Assembly (NCBI GenBank): GCA_019112985.1
Contig: DXIG01000092.1
Location: 1 to 50,397 of the forward strand
Length of the DNA: 50,397 nt
Reading direction: 5' to 3'
Origin: Candidatus Butyricicoccus stercorigallinarum
GTDB lineage: Bacteria > Bacillota > Clostridia > Oscillospirales > Butyricicoccaceae
How positions within the stretch are numbered: the first letter of the stretch is position 1; every line of letters starts with the position of its first letter. The position numbers were made by a program, and so were the translations under genes. This document shows positions 19,136 through 29,085 of this stretch, piece by piece. Under the pieces are notes generated by a model, which was not told the origin of the DNA, ran no database searches, and saw only the letters and a list, made by a program, of their open reading frames with translations.

Positions 19136-20104
19136 TCAGGGATTTTTGAGCAGCCCGACGGTGAGGAACAGGCCGAACAGACCGGCCGCGAGCATGAGCA
19201 GATAGGTGAGGTCGATGGCGTCCTCAAGGCTGACGGCGTAATCGTCGTCTGCCGCAGCGGAGAGAACCGCGCCGCCGCTGTCCAGCAGCACCGACTCGTC
19301 TATTTGCAGGGAATTTGGCTGATACTGCGCGATGTCCAGCAGGGAAGCGAGCTCTTTCTCACTCCAGACGTACAGGAAATACGGGCCGGAGAGCGGAATG
19401 TGCCCCTGCCCGGAGATGCGTGTGCCGTCCGGGGTCTGGCAGGAATACGAAAGCCGGAGCGCACCGGCGTCGCTGCCGAGAGAACCGGAGAAGGCATACA
19501 GCATACCGTCGGCGGTGAAGTAGCGGGAGCTGGTCATCAGGCCGGGCGCGGCGCCGCCGTCTGCATAAGAGACGCCGAGCAGCCGGTATTTGTCGTTGAG
19601 CCCTCGGATCAGGCAGATGGAGCCGCGGATGCTCTGGGGCTCACCGGCGGTAAACGAGAGGAAGAGCAGGTTGTTCCGCTGCTGGTATGCGACGACATCC
19701 ACCGGTGTGCCGCGCGGAATGCGGCGGCTCTCCGCTGTTTCGCTGTCCGACAGCAGCAGATCCTCCCAGACGAAGTCCTGCGCCGCCGCCAGCCGCCCCG
19801 CGTCGGTGTTGGCGTAGTGAAATTGCAGGTCGTACAGCCACCAGACAAAGAGCGCGGTCACGAGCAGCGCGAGCGCCGCCGCCAGCAGGCGGGTGCGCCG
19901 GATTTTTTTCAAAAAGCGCAGGCTTTTCTGCGGCACGGGCTCGGCGGGGATGTGCGTGCGCAGGTCGCGCTCGAGCTGGCGGCAGCCGGCGCATTCGTCC
20001 AGATGGGCGGCGACCTGCCGCGCGGTCTCCGGCTCGATCAGCTCCTCGATGTAGGCGGGCAGCAGATCGCGCACGATGCAGCAGTCAAGTTGATTCGGTT
20101 TCAT
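19136..20104 (-). CDS. putative anti-sigma factor with zinc-finger (zf-HC2) and one TM segment
   Basis: CCIVRDLLPAYIEELIEPETARQVAAHLDECAGCRQLE (H-x3-C-x2-C) plus LLAAALALLVTALFVWWLY. Confidence 0.82.
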   Translation of the reverse strand: MKPNQLDCCIVRDLLPAYIEELIEPETARQVAAHLDECAGCRQLERDLRTHIPAEPVPQKSLRFLKKIRRTRLLAAALALLVTALFVWWLYDLQFHYANTDAGRLAAAQDFVWEDLLLSDSETAESRRIPRGTPVDVVAYQQRNNLLFLSFTAGEPQSIRGSICLIRGLNDKYRLLGVSYADGGAAPGLMTSSRYFTADGMLYAFSGSLGSDAGALRLSYSCQTPDGTRISGQGHIPLSGPYFLYVWSEKELASLLDIAQYQPNSLQIDESVLLDSGGAVLSAAADDDYAVSLEDAIDLTYLLMLAAGLFGLFLTVGLLKNP

Positions 20105-20588
20105 TGGATGCACCTCCCATGAGTGTTACAAGCTGTTCCTTGCCGCGATAGAAGCGCACGCGCGCCCACGTCTCCGTGTGGTGCAGGATGTCGCCGATCT
20201 CGCGGAACGAGAAGCCGCCGGTCAGCCGCAGGTACAGCACCTCGCGCGTCTCCGGCGGGAGCTGCTGCATCGTGCGGTACAGATGCAGCCGTTCGTCCTT
20301 CTGCTGGATTTCCGCCGCCGGGTCGTCCGGTGCGGCCAGCGTGGCCAGCTGCGCCTCGTCCAGCGCCGCCGTCCGCTTGCGGCGGCTCAGCTCGCGGTAC
20401 CACTGCCGCTTGGCGATGGCGCACAGCCAGACCTGCGGGGTGCAGTCGCCGCGGAACGTGTGCATGCTCTTGAGCGCCTGATAAAAGGTCTCCTGCGTCA
20501 GCTCCTCCGCGAGGTCCGCGTCGTGCGTCAGCGAATACAGATAGCGGTAGACCTGCCGGGCGTGCTGTTCGTAGAGATCCTGTGCCAT
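20085..20588 (-). CDS. ECF-type RNA polymerase sigma factor
   Basis: YRYLYSLTHDADLAEELTQETFYQALKSMHTFRG (region 2) and LPPETREVLYLRLTGGFSFREIGDIL (region 4). Confidence 0.93.
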   Translation of the reverse strand: MAQDLYEQHARQVYRYLYSLTHDADLAEELTQETFYQALKSMHTFRGDCTPQVWLCAIAKRQWYRELSRRKRTAALDEAQLATLAAPDDPAAEIQQKDERLHLYRTMQQLPPETREVLYLRLTGGFSFREIGDILHHTETWARVRFYRGKEQLVTLMGGASNETEST

Positions 20589-20658
20589 ACCTGTTCACCT
20601 CCCTCTCGTCCGTCCTTCTGTCTGTTTGTGCGCGCTCGCGCCGATTCGTTACAGAAAA

Positions 20659-20697
20659 ATCGAAAAAAAACAGGCCGTCCGGCGGGGACGGCCTGCG
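20659..20697 (-). terminator. Rho-independent terminator of pth
   Basis: Minus strand AGGCCGTCCCCGCCGGACGGCCTGTTTTTTTT. Confidence 0.9.
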
Positions 20698-20713
20698 GGT
20701 CTGCGCTTGCTTG

Positions 20714-21373
20714 TTATTTGGGATGCTCCGGCTGCGCCGCCCTGCCGTTGTATTTCTGCGTGGCGGCGGGGACGCCGTTTTCGATCAGCTCGCTCACCGC
20801 GAGCACAGCGCGGCTGACCGCGTCGTTCATGGCGGGCAGCTCGTCCGCCTTGAGGTTGGACAGCACCCAGTCCGCCAGATCGTAGTCGGGGTGAGGCTTG
20901 CCGCCGATGCCGACCTTGATGCGCGGGAACTGCTCGGAGCCGAGCTGCTCGATGATGCTTTTGACGCCGTTCTGCCCGCCGGCGGAGCCTTTGGGGCGGA
21001 TGCGCAGCGTGCCCACCGGGAGGGAGATGTCGTCGAAGATGACCAGAATGCGCTCCGGCGGGATTTTGTAAAAGTCCGCGGCGGCGCGCACCGCCTCACC
21101 GGACAGGTTCATGAAGGTCTGCGGCTTGAGCAGCAGGGCGCGCCTGCCGCCGAGCACCGCCTCGCCGGTCAGCGCCTGGAACTTCGCGCGGTCGCAGCGC
21201 ACGCCGTGCCTGGCGCACAGCGCGTCCATCACGCGGAAGCCGGTGTTGTGGCGGGTGTTTTCGTATTTCTTTCCGGGGTTGCCCAGCCCGACCACCAGCC
21301 ATTCGACCGGTTGGGCGGCGGGCTTTGTCCGGCGTTCCTGTTCGAGCTTTGCGAAAATATCAAAGATAGACAT
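20714..21373 (-). CDS. pth: peptidyl-tRNA hydrolase
   Basis: WLVVGLGNPGKKYENTRHNTGFRVMD, KPQTFMNLSGEAV, IFDDISLPVGTLRIRPKGSAGGQNGVKSII. Confidence 0.97.
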   Translation of the reverse strand: MSIFDIFAKLEQERRTKPAAQPVEWLVVGLGNPGKKYENTRHNTGFRVMDALCARHGVRCDRAKFQALTGEAVLGGRRALLLKPQTFMNLSGEAVRAAADFYKIPPERILVIFDDISLPVGTLRIRPKGSAGGQNGVKSIIEQLGSEQFPRIKVGIGGKPHPDYDLADWVLSNLKADELPAMNDAVSRAVLAVSELIENGVPAATQKYNGRAAQPEHPK

Positions 21374-21383
21374 GAATGGTAAA

Positions 21384-23042
21384 TCAGCTTTCTGCGGAGA
21401 GGATAAAGTAATAGACCGGCTGGCCGCCGTCGATGACGGTGATTTCCGCGTCCGGCGCCTCCTTGTGCGCCATCTTTTCGACGCGCGCGGCGTCCTCCTC
21501 GGTCATGTCCGCGCCGTAGATGATGTTGATGAACGAGCACTCCTTGCGCGTCATCTCGCGGACGAGCTTTTTCACCGCGTCGTCCAGCTTGCGGCTGTTG
21601 GCGCACAGCTTGGACTCAAACAGCGAGAGATACTCGCCCTCGCGGATCTTTTTGCCGTCGAAGTCGGAATTGCGCGCGGCATAGGTGACCTGTCCGGCGC
21701 GGACGTTCGCCGCGGCGTCCAGCATGGCCTCGCGGTTTTCGTCGAGCGCGGCCTCCTCGTCGAACGACAGCATGGCGGAGATGCCCTGCGGGATGTTCTT
21801 GGTCGGGATGATGACGACCGTCTTGCTCTCGCACAGCGGGACGGCCTGCTCCGCCGCCATGATGATGTTCTTGTTGTTGGGCAGCACGAACACGACCTCC
21901 GCTGGCACGGCGTCGATGGCGTGCAGAATGTCGTCGGTGGACGGGTTCATCGTCTGGCCGCCCTGCACCATCTCGTCCGCGCCGAGGTCGCGGAACACGT
22001 TGACCAGTCCGTCGCCCGCGGCGACCGAGACAAAGCCATACCGCTTTTCCGGCTCCGCGATTTTGCGCTCGCGGCTCTCCAGCCCGGCCGCCTCCTCGAC
22101 GATCTTGGCGGAATGCTGCTGGCGCATGTTCTCGATTTTGACGGTGAGCAGCTGGCCGAACTTCAGGCCGGCCTCCAGCGCTTCGTTCGGGCGGTCGGTG
22201 TGCACGTGCACCTTGATGATGTCGTCGTCGTCCACGACAACCAGACTGTCGCCGATGCCGTCGAGAAACGCGCGCAGGCGCTGCACGTTGCGCGACTTGT
22301 CGCGGCGCTCGGCGATGAACTCGGTGCAGTAGGTAAACGTGATGTCCTCCTCGCGGATGTCGGAGAACGTCGCGCCGGTCTTGGCGGGCGCCGCTTCGGC
22401 GGCGGCCGTGCGCTCCCGGTGGACGCCGTTGTAGGCGTCGTACATGCCCTCGAGGATGGTCAGGAAGCCGAAGCCGCCCGCGTCGACGACGCCGGCCTTC
22501 TCCAGAACGGGGTTCTGGTGGGTGGTGTCCGCCAGCGCCTCGCGTCCGCGGTCGATGGCGCTGCGCAGCACCTCGCCGCAGTCGATGTCCGGGTTGGACT
22601 GGCACAGCTCGAGCACATGCTGCGCGGTGACGCGGGAGACCGTCAGGATGGTGCCCTCCGCCGGCTTCATGACCGCCTTGTACGCCGCCTGCACGCCCTC
22701 GTGCAGCGCGAGCGCGAGGTCCTGTCCGCTGGCCTGCTTGCACGTCTTGAGCTGCTTGGAGATGCCGCGGAACAGCAGCGACAGGATGACGCCGGAGTTG
22801 CCGCGCGCACCGCGCAGCAGCGCGGAGGCGGTCGCGGCGCTCGCCGCCGGCAGGTCGGGATTGCTGAGGCGGGACACCTCGTCTCTCGCCGACGCCATGG
22901 TCAGCGACATATTGGTTCCGGTATCGCCGTCCGGAACAGGGAATACGTTCAGTTCGTTTGCTTCTTCTTTTTTCTCTTCAATGGACAGAGCGCCCTCGAT
23001 GACCATAGCGCAGAATAGCTGTCCGTCAATCAGTTTCGCCAA
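21384..23042 (-). CDS. DAK2 domain-containing protein (YloV/FakA-like)
   Basis: NVFPVPDGDTGTNMSLTM, LLRGARGNSGVILSLLFRG; GGAGGG RBS supports TTG start (LAKLIDGQLF) at 23042. Confidence 0.9.
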   Translation of the reverse strand: MAKLIDGQLFCAMVIEGALSIEEKKEEANELNVFPVPDGDTGTNMSLTMASARDEVSRLSNPDLPAASAATASALLRGARGNSGVILSLLFRGISKQLKTCKQASGQDLALALHEGVQAAYKAVMKPAEGTILTVSRVTAQHVLELCQSNPDIDCGEVLRSAIDRGREALADTTHQNPVLEKAGVVDAGGFGFLTILEGMYDAYNGVHRERTAAAEAAPAKTGATFSDIREEDITFTYCTEFIAERRDKSRNVQRLRAFLDGIGDSLVVVDDDDIIKVHVHTDRPNEALEAGLKFGQLLTVKIENMRQQHSAKIVEEAAGLESRERKIAEPEKRYGFVSVAAGDGLVNVFRDLGADEMVQGGQTMNPSTDDILHAIDAVPAEVVFVLPNNKNIIMAAEQAVPLCESKTVVIIPTKNIPQGISAMLSFDEEAALDENREAMLDAAANVRAGQVTYAARNSDFDGKKIREGEYLSLFESKLCANSRKLDDAVKKLVREMTRKECSFINIIYGADMTEEDAARVEKMAHKEAPDAEITVIDGGQPVYYFILSAES

Positions 23043-23102
23043 TGAAATGCCCTCCTTTTTCTTGTTGGCCCGCGCCGGAGCGCGTGGTTGTAGACAGCTC
23101 AA

Positions 23103-23453
23103 TCAGTCCGCCCGAATGGCGTCGACATAGACGTCGACGTTTTTGACATCGATACCGGTCATCTTCTCGACATGGTAGCGCACCTCGCCGATGATGGAGC
23201 GGCAGACGGTCGCGATGTTGACGCCGTGCTCCACGGCGAGATGCAGGTCGATGTTGACGCCGCCGTCCTCCGCCTCCGTGATGCGCACGCCGCGCGACAT
23301 GTTCTCCCGGCGCAGCAGGTGCGCGATGCCGTCGGAGACCGAGCGAATGGTCATGCCCTTGACGCCGAAGCAGCTCATCGCCGCATAGCCCGCGATATCC
23401 GCCAGAACCTCCGGCGCAATATTGATAAATCCGAGATCGGCTTTGATCGTCAT
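23103..23453 (-). CDS. Asp23/Gls24 family envelope stress response protein
   Basis: GFINIAPEVLADIAGYAAMSCFGVKGM...DLHLAVEHGVNIATVCRSIIGEVRYHVEKMTGIDVKNVDVYVDAIR. Confidence 0.93.
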   Translation of the reverse strand: MTIKADLGFINIAPEVLADIAGYAAMSCFGVKGMTIRSVSDGIAHLLRRENMSRGVRITEAEDGGVNIDLHLAVEHGVNIATVCRSIIGEVRYHVEKMTGIDVKNVDVYVDAIRAD

Positions 23454-23641
23454 CAAAATTCCTCCTCTATACAATGGAATCCAATGTCCTGATGGGGATG
23501 ATTTGCAGAATCATTCAATTTTATTTTATAATATTTTTACAGTTGCGACAAGAGGATTTTGCGGTTGCCGCGGGCGAAGTTGGCGTTATCGGTCATAAGC
23601 GGAAAAAGTGTCCGGTAAGTGCGCCGCCGCCCGGCGCGGAG

Positions 23642-23683
23642 GCAAACATATGTTTGCTTTTCTGCCAAAAGTCCGGTACAATA
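23642..23683 (+). promoter_or_regulatory. lexA operator/promoter: 16-bp palindrome GCAAACATATGTTTGC overlapping -35 TTGCTT, N17, -10 TACAAT
   Basis: Perfect palindrome at 23642-23657, about 65 nt upstream of lexA ATG, resembling a Firmicutes LexA box. Confidence 0.75.
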
Positions 23684-23722
23684 AAAGCATCAGACCACGG
23701 CGGACGGAAGGATGGGATAGCA

Positions 23723-24319
23723 ATGCGTCCGATATCGGAAAAGCAGAGAGAGATTTTGGCGTTCATCCGCGACTACACCGACGGGCAGGGCTATCCGCCG
23801 TCCGTGCGCGAGATCGCGTCGGCGGTCGGGCTGCGCTCGCCGTCCTCGGTGCACGCGCACCTCAAGCGCCTGCGCGAGCTGGGTTATCTGGAGAAGGACG
23901 ACCACAAGACGCGCGCCATCACGCTGGCGGGCGGCGGCGCGCCGGGCGGGCGCGCGGTGCCGGTGCTCGGGCGCGTCACGGCGGGCATGCCGATTCTCGC
24001 CGTCGAGGAGGTCACGGGCGTGCTGCACGTCGATGTGGACGCCGGACACGAGTATTTTGCCCTGTGCATCCGGGGCGATTCCATGGTGGGCGCGGGCATT
24101 CTCGACGGGGATTATATTGTCGTGCGCCGCCAGAATTACGCGCGGCGCGGGCAGATCGTCGTGGCGGTGCTGGAGGACGAGGCGACGTGCAAGCGGCTGG
24201 AAAAGCAGGACGGCCACGTCTGGCTCGTGCCGGAAAACCCGGCCTACCGTCCGATTTTGGGCGACCACGCGCACATTCTCGGCGTCGTCGCGCGCGTCGT
24301 GCGCAGCTATCCGCTATGA
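23723..24319 (+). CDS. lexA: LexA repressor
   Basis: MRPISEKQREILAFIRDYTDGQGYPPSVREIASAVGL wHTH; VTAGMPI cleavage site; GDSM and TCKRL catalytic Ser/Lys. Confidence 0.96.
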   Translation: MRPISEKQREILAFIRDYTDGQGYPPSVREIASAVGLRSPSSVHAHLKRLRELGYLEKDDHKTRAITLAGGGAPGGRAVPVLGRVTAGMPILAVEEVTGVLHVDVDAGHEYFALCIRGDSMVGAGILDGDYIVVRRQNYARRGQIVVAVLEDEATCKRLEKQDGHVWLVPENPAYRPILGDHAHILGVVARVVRSYPL

Positions 24320-26352
24320 AGCTGGCGGATTCGGTGCGCTTTGTGCGCGGCGTGGGGCCGAAAAAGGCGGAGCTGCTGGGCCGGCTGGGCATTGCGACGC
24401 TGGAGGACGCGCTGCTGTGCTATCCGCGCGGCTATGAGGACCGCACGCGCGTCACGCCCATCCGCCGCCTGCTGGACGGGGAAAAGCAGTGCGTGCACGC
24501 CGTTGTGGGCGCGCCGCCGCGCACGGCGCACATTCGCCGCGGCATGGATGTGACGCGCTGCGTGGTGTACGACGAGAGCGGCGCGCTCACGCTGCAATTT
24601 TTCAACCAGAGCTATGTGGCGTCTTCGCTGCAAACCGGGCAGGAATACGCCTTTTTTGGCAAGATCCGCGCGGAAAAGCGCGGCTTTGTCATGCTCTCGC
24701 CGGAATTTGAGCCGGTGGGCGCGGCGCAGTGCACCGGGCGGGTGCTGCCGTTTTATCCGCTGACGGCGGGGCTGCACCAGCGCGACCTGTACCGCGTGAC
24801 CGACGCGGCGCTGGCGGCACTGCCCGGGGAGATGCCGGATTTTCTGCCGGCGCGCGTCCGCGCGCAGCAGGGCTTTGCGCCGCTGGGCGACGCGCTGCGC
24901 GCCATTCACCGCCCGCAGGACATGCAGCAGGCGCAGCAGGCGCGCCGCCGCATGGTGTTTGAGGAATTTTTCCTGCTGTCGTGCGGGATGGGGCTGCTGC
25001 GCGCGCGGCGGTCGGGACGGTGCGGCGCAAAGCTGCGCGATCTGAGCCTGACCGCGTTTTACCGCGCGCTGCCGTTTGCGCTGACCGGCGCGCAGCAGCG
25101 CGCCATCGAGGCGTGCACGCTCGACATCGCCGCCGGGCGGCCGCTCAGCCGCCTGATTCAGGGCGACGTCGGTTCGGGCAAGACGATGGTGGCGGCGGCG
25201 CTCTGCTATCTCGCGGCGAAAAACGGGCGGCAGGCGGTGATGATGGCGCCGACCGAGCTGCTCGCGCAGCAGCACATGCAGACGCTCCAGCCGCTGTACG
25301 GCGCGCTCGGCCTGTCGTGCGGGCTGCTGACCGGCTCGCTGGGCGCGCGGCAGAAGCGGGAGACGGTGCAGGCGATCGAAGCGGGGGAGCTTTCGGTCGT
25401 CATCGGCACCCACGCGCTGCTGCGCGGGGACGTGCGCTTTCGCGACCTCGCGGTGGCCGTCGTGGACGAGCAGCACCGCTTCGGCGTCCAGCAGCGCGCG
25501 GCGCTGACGGAGAAGGGCGAAAACGTCCATCTGCTCGTCATGTCCGCCACGCCCATTCCGCGCACGCTCGCGCTGCTGCTCTACGGCGATCTGGACGTCT
25601 CGGCCATCGACGAGCTGCCGCCCGGGCGGCAGAAGGTCAAGACCTACGCCGTCGGCGAGCGCATGCGCCCGCGCATCGACGCCTTCATCGATCGGCAGTG
25701 CGCCGAGGGCGGGCAGGTCTACGTCGTCTGCCCGCTGGTGGGCGACGGCGAGAGCGGGCGCACGAGCGCGGAGCACACGGCGGAGCGCCTGACGGCTGCG
25801 CTGCCGCACCGGCGCGTGGCGCTCGTGCACGGGCGCACCAAAGCGGCGGAAAAGGAGCGCATCATGGCGGCATTCGCCGGCGGGCGCGTGGACATTCTGG
25901 TGTCCACCACCGTCATCGAGGTGGGCGTCAATGTGCCCAACGCGACGCTGATGGTCGTGGAGGACGGCGACTGCTTCGGCCTGTCCCAGCTGCACCAGCT
26001 GCGCGGGCGCGTGGGGCGCGGCGCGCGGCAGTCGTACTGCGTGTTTTACGGCGCGGACCGCGGCGAGGACGCGCGCGAACGGCTCAAGACGCTCGTGCAC
26101 ACGGACAATGGCTTTGTCATCGCGCAGAAGGATCTGGAGATGCGCGGCGCGGGCGACTTTTTTGGCACGCGGCAGCACGGCCTGCCGCCGATGAAGCTGG
26201 CGGACCTCGCGGGGGATACGCGCGTGCTCGAGCAGGCGCGGCGCATGGCGGACGCGCTGCTGGCGGCGGACCCGGCGCTGACGGAGGAGCCGCAGCTGCG
26301 CGCGCGCGTGGAAAAGCTGTTCGCGCAGCACGGCGAGGGCAGCTTCAATTAA
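24316..26352 (+). CDS. recG: ATP-dependent DNA helicase RecG
   Basis: FVRGVGPKKAELLGRLGI wedge start; QGDVGSGKTMVAAALC, DEQHRFGVQQR, MSATPIPRTLAL, QLRGRVGRG; ATGA overlap with lexA. Confidence 0.96.
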   Translation: MKLADSVRFVRGVGPKKAELLGRLGIATLEDALLCYPRGYEDRTRVTPIRRLLDGEKQCVHAVVGAPPRTAHIRRGMDVTRCVVYDESGALTLQFFNQSYVASSLQTGQEYAFFGKIRAEKRGFVMLSPEFEPVGAAQCTGRVLPFYPLTAGLHQRDLYRVTDAALAALPGEMPDFLPARVRAQQGFAPLGDALRAIHRPQDMQQAQQARRRMVFEEFFLLSCGMGLLRARRSGRCGAKLRDLSLTAFYRALPFALTGAQQRAIEACTLDIAAGRPLSRLIQGDVGSGKTMVAAALCYLAAKNGRQAVMMAPTELLAQQHMQTLQPLYGALGLSCGLLTGSLGARQKRETVQAIEAGELSVVIGTHALLRGDVRFRDLAVAVVDEQHRFGVQQRAALTEKGENVHLLVMSATPIPRTLALLLYGDLDVSAIDELPPGRQKVKTYAVGERMRPRIDAFIDRQCAEGGQVYVVCPLVGDGESGRTSAEHTAERLTAALPHRRVALVHGRTKAAEKERIMAAFAGGRVDILVSTTVIEVGVNVPNATLMVVEDGDCFGLSQLHQLRGRVGRGARQSYCVFYGADRGEDARERLKTLVHTDNGFVIAQKDLEMRGAGDFFGTRQHGLPPMKLADLAGDTRVLEQARRMADALLAADPALTEEPQLRARVEKLFAQHGEGSFN

Positions 26353-26541
26353 AGAAAGAGCATAAAAAAAGAAAAAACATAAGACAGACGCGATTGTATC
26401 ACAAAACAAGATTGCGCGGAAGCGCATACCGGCCGGCGGGCGGTGGGACGCCCCGGCCGGAGCGGCAGGCGTGCGGAAATCGGATGGGGGAAACAGCCGG
26501 TTTTTGACATGATCTGATAAACTGTTGGAAAACTCTGTCGT

Positions 26542-26564
26542 TTTTAGCGAATTATTCACTAAAA
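26542..26564 (+). promoter_or_regulatory. candidate operator TTTTAGCGAATTATTCACTAAAA upstream of XRE regulator gene
   Basis: Near-perfect 23-bp palindrome; -10 TATAAT at 26590-26595 downstream. Confidence 0.5.
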
Positions 26565-26629
26565 CAGGGGGCGCGGCAGTCCGCTTTATTATAATGGATT
26601 CAGCCATCTCACGAAGGGGGAGCGTGAGT

Positions 26630-26842
26630 ATGTATCACAGGATACGCGATCTGAGGGAAGATAAAGATATCACACAGGCGGAAATGGGGAAGATTCTGCT
26701 GTGCAGTCAGCGGGTCTACAGCAACTACGAGCGCGGGGACATCGACATTCCGACGGCGGTGCTCGTCCGCCTGGCGGACTTTTACGATGTTTCGGTGGAC
26801 TATCTGCTCGAACGCACAGACAACCCCAAAACAGCACGATAA
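26630..26842 (+). CDS. XRE-family helix-turn-helix regulator
   Basis: IRDLREDKDITQAEMGKILLCSQRVYSNYERGDIDIPTAVLVRLADFYDVSVDYLLERTDN. Confidence 0.9.
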   Translation: MYHRIRDLREDKDITQAEMGKILLCSQRVYSNYERGDIDIPTAVLVRLADFYDVSVDYLLERTDNPKTAR

Positions 26843-26851
26843 CGGCGAAAG

Positions 26852-26888
26852 ACCACTGGAGAGAGGGGACTCCGGTGGTCTTTTTTTG
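26852..26888 (+). terminator. Rho-independent terminator
   Basis: AAGACCACTGGAGagaggggaCTCCGGTGGTCTTTTTTT. Confidence 0.9.
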
Positions 26889-27017
26889 CGCCCTGCGCTG
26901 CGGCGGCCGGCCGGAAATTTGGCGGAGGGTATGACAAGCGAGGGGGAATGTGGTACACTGTAAACAACACAAGGTGCCCGCCGGGGCACGCGCAGATGAT
27001 ACGGGAGTGAATAGAGT

Positions 27018-27641
27018 TTGGAGACATTACAGATATTGAAGCAGATCGCGTCCGGCCTGGCGCAGCAGTTCGGCTCCAACTGCGAGGTGGTCATCCACGA
27101 CCTGCGGGCGAAGGATCTGAACCAGTCGATTGTCCACATTGAAAACGGCCACGTGTCCAACCGGAAGGTCGGGGACGGGCCGTCGGAGGTCGTGCTCAAG
27201 GCGATGAAGGCGGACGGCGAGCCGGCGCGCGACCGCGCGGGCTATCTGACCACGACGACGGACGGCAAGGTGCTCAAATCGTCCACCTTCTATATCCGCG
27301 ACGAGGCGGGCGGACTGAACTATATTTTCGCCATCAATTTCGACATTTCCACGCTGCTCGCGGCGCAGAACGCGCTGGAAAACCTGACGTCCGCGCCTAA
27401 AACCGAGCGCCCGACCGAGATTTCGCACAACGTCAGTGAGCTGCTCGACCAGCTGCTGGAGCAGTCGGTCGCGCGCGCCGGCAAGCCGGTCGCGCTGATG
27501 AACAAGGACGACAAGGTCGCCGCCATCAAGTTTCTCAACGACGCCGGCGCCTTCCTCATCACCCACTCGGGCGACCGCGTGGCGAACTACTTCGGCATCT
27601 CCAAGTTTACGCTGTACAGCTACATCGGAAGCGGCAAGTGA
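27018..27641 (+). CDS. YheO-like PAS/HTH transcriptional regulator
   Basis: LAQQFGSNCEVVIHDLRAKDLNQSIVHIENGHVSNRKVGD; C-terminal GAFLITHSGDRVANYFGISKFTLYSYIG HTH; TTG start. Confidence 0.85.
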   Translation: METLQILKQIASGLAQQFGSNCEVVIHDLRAKDLNQSIVHIENGHVSNRKVGDGPSEVVLKAMKADGEPARDRAGYLTTTTDGKVLKSSTFYIRDEAGGLNYIFAINFDISTLLAAQNALENLTSAPKTERPTEISHNVSELLDQLLEQSVARAGKPVALMNKDDKVAAIKFLNDAGAFLITHSGDRVANYFGISKFTLYSYIGSGK

Positions 27642-27793
27642 GGCGGCCGGAGACGGGCGCAGAGCGCCGCCTAATAAATTTTGTATGAACCTAAAAATTT
27701 TTTGAAAAAGGGCTTGCATTCGCGCGCGGGTGTGATATGATAGAGACAAGAAATTTGGTCAGATGACCGATACGGAACGGAGGGTGAATTACG

Positions 27794-29044
27794 ATGGATA
27801 TCACGATGAAATTCACAGAAAATCGCGTCCCCAAAACGGACGACCGCTGTCTGGAAATCATGAGCCTGGAAAACGTCCGCAAGGCGAACCGCTTTCACAA
27901 GAGCTTTCCGGAATACCGCGTCACACCGCTGCACAGCCTCCGGAATCTTGCACAGTACCTGGGCATCCGCAACCTGTACGTCAAGGACGAATCGTATCGG
28001 TTTGGCCTGAACGCCTTCAAGGTGCTGGGCGGCTCGTTCGCCATCGCGCGCTACATCGCCCAGCAGACCGGGCGGGACGTCTCCGAGCTGCCGTACGACG
28101 TGCTGACGTCGGACGCGCTGCGCGAGCAGTTCGGCCGGGCGACCTTCTTCACGGCGACCGACGGCAACCACGGCCGCGGCGTCGCCTGGGCGGCGAACCG
28201 CCTGGGGCAGAAGGCGGTCGTTCGTATGCCGAAGGGAACGACGCCCACCCGGCTGGAGAACATCCGCAAGCTGGGCGCGGAGGTCACGATCGAGCAGCTC
28301 AACTACGACGAATGCGTCCGCATGGCGGCGGCCGAGGCGGCGCAGACGGAAAACGGCGTCATGGTGCAGGACACCGCGTGGGACGGCTATGAGGAGATCC
28401 CCGCCTGGATCATGCAGGGCTACGGCACGCTGGCGCTGGAGGCGGACCGGCAGATGCTCGCGGACGGCTGCGAGCGCCCGACCCACGTCATCGTGCAGGC
28501 GGGCGTCGGCTCGCTGGCGGGCGCGGTGATCGGCTATTTTGCCAACAAATACCGCGACAATCCGCCGGTCATGGTGGTCGTGGAGGCCAACGCGGCGGAC
28601 TGCCTGTACCGCAGCGCGGAGCGGGCGACCGGCGAGCTGGTCAACGTCACCGGCGACATGGTCACCATCATGGCGGGTCTCGCCTGCGGAGAGGGCAACA
28701 CCCTCTCATGGGACATCCTGCGCAACCACGCGGCGGCGTTTGCCTCCTGTCCGGACTGGATGAGCGCGCGCGGCACGCGCGTGTACGGCGTTCCACTCGC
28801 GGGCGACCCGGAGATCATCTCGGGCGAATCCGGCTCGGTCACCATGGGCTTCCTCAGCGTCGTCATGGCGCGGGAGAACTACGCCGGCATCCGCGCGGCG
28901 CTGAAGCTGGATGAAAACGCCGAGGTGCTGCTCATCTCAACCGAAGGAAATACCGATCCCATCCGCTTCCGCGAGGTGGTCTGGGACGGACTGTATGGCA
29001 TCCGCGAGCCGTTCGCGGAGGACGACGTCAGAAAACCGAAATAA
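27794..29044 (+). CDS. ygeX: diaminopropionate ammonia-lyase
   Basis: PLP fold [60 protein letters not shown]. Confidence 0.94.
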   Translation: MDITMKFTENRVPKTDDRCLEIMSLENVRKANRFHKSFPEYRVTPLHSLRNLAQYLGIRNLYVKDESYRFGLNAFKVLGGSFAIARYIAQQTGRDVSELPYDVLTSDALREQFGRATFFTATDGNHGRGVAWAANRLGQKAVVRMPKGTTPTRLENIRKLGAEVTIEQLNYDECVRMAAAEAAQTENGVMVQDTAWDGYEEIPAWIMQGYGTLALEADRQMLADGCERPTHVIVQAGVGSLAGAVIGYFANKYRDNPPVMVVVEANAADCLYRSAERATGELVNVTGDMVTIMAGLACGEGNTLSWDILRNHAAAFASCPDWMSARGTRVYGVPLAGDPEIISGESGSVTMGFLSVVMARENYAGIRAALKLDENAEVLLISTEGNTDPIRFREVVWDGLYGIREPFAEDDVRKPK

Positions 29045-29085
29045 GCGAGCATTCGCGACGACAGACGATATGGGGAGGTTCTATC

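Noticed and set aside
26420-26460. CCGGCCGG ... CCGGCCGG inverted repeat after recG
   Set aside because: Probably a GC-rich terminator-like hairpin after recG; no T-tract and no further structure to justify a separate call.
24307-26607. 766-aa minus-strand ORF antisense to recG
   Set aside because: Arg/His/Ala-rich shadow translation; recG motifs on the plus strand are unambiguous.
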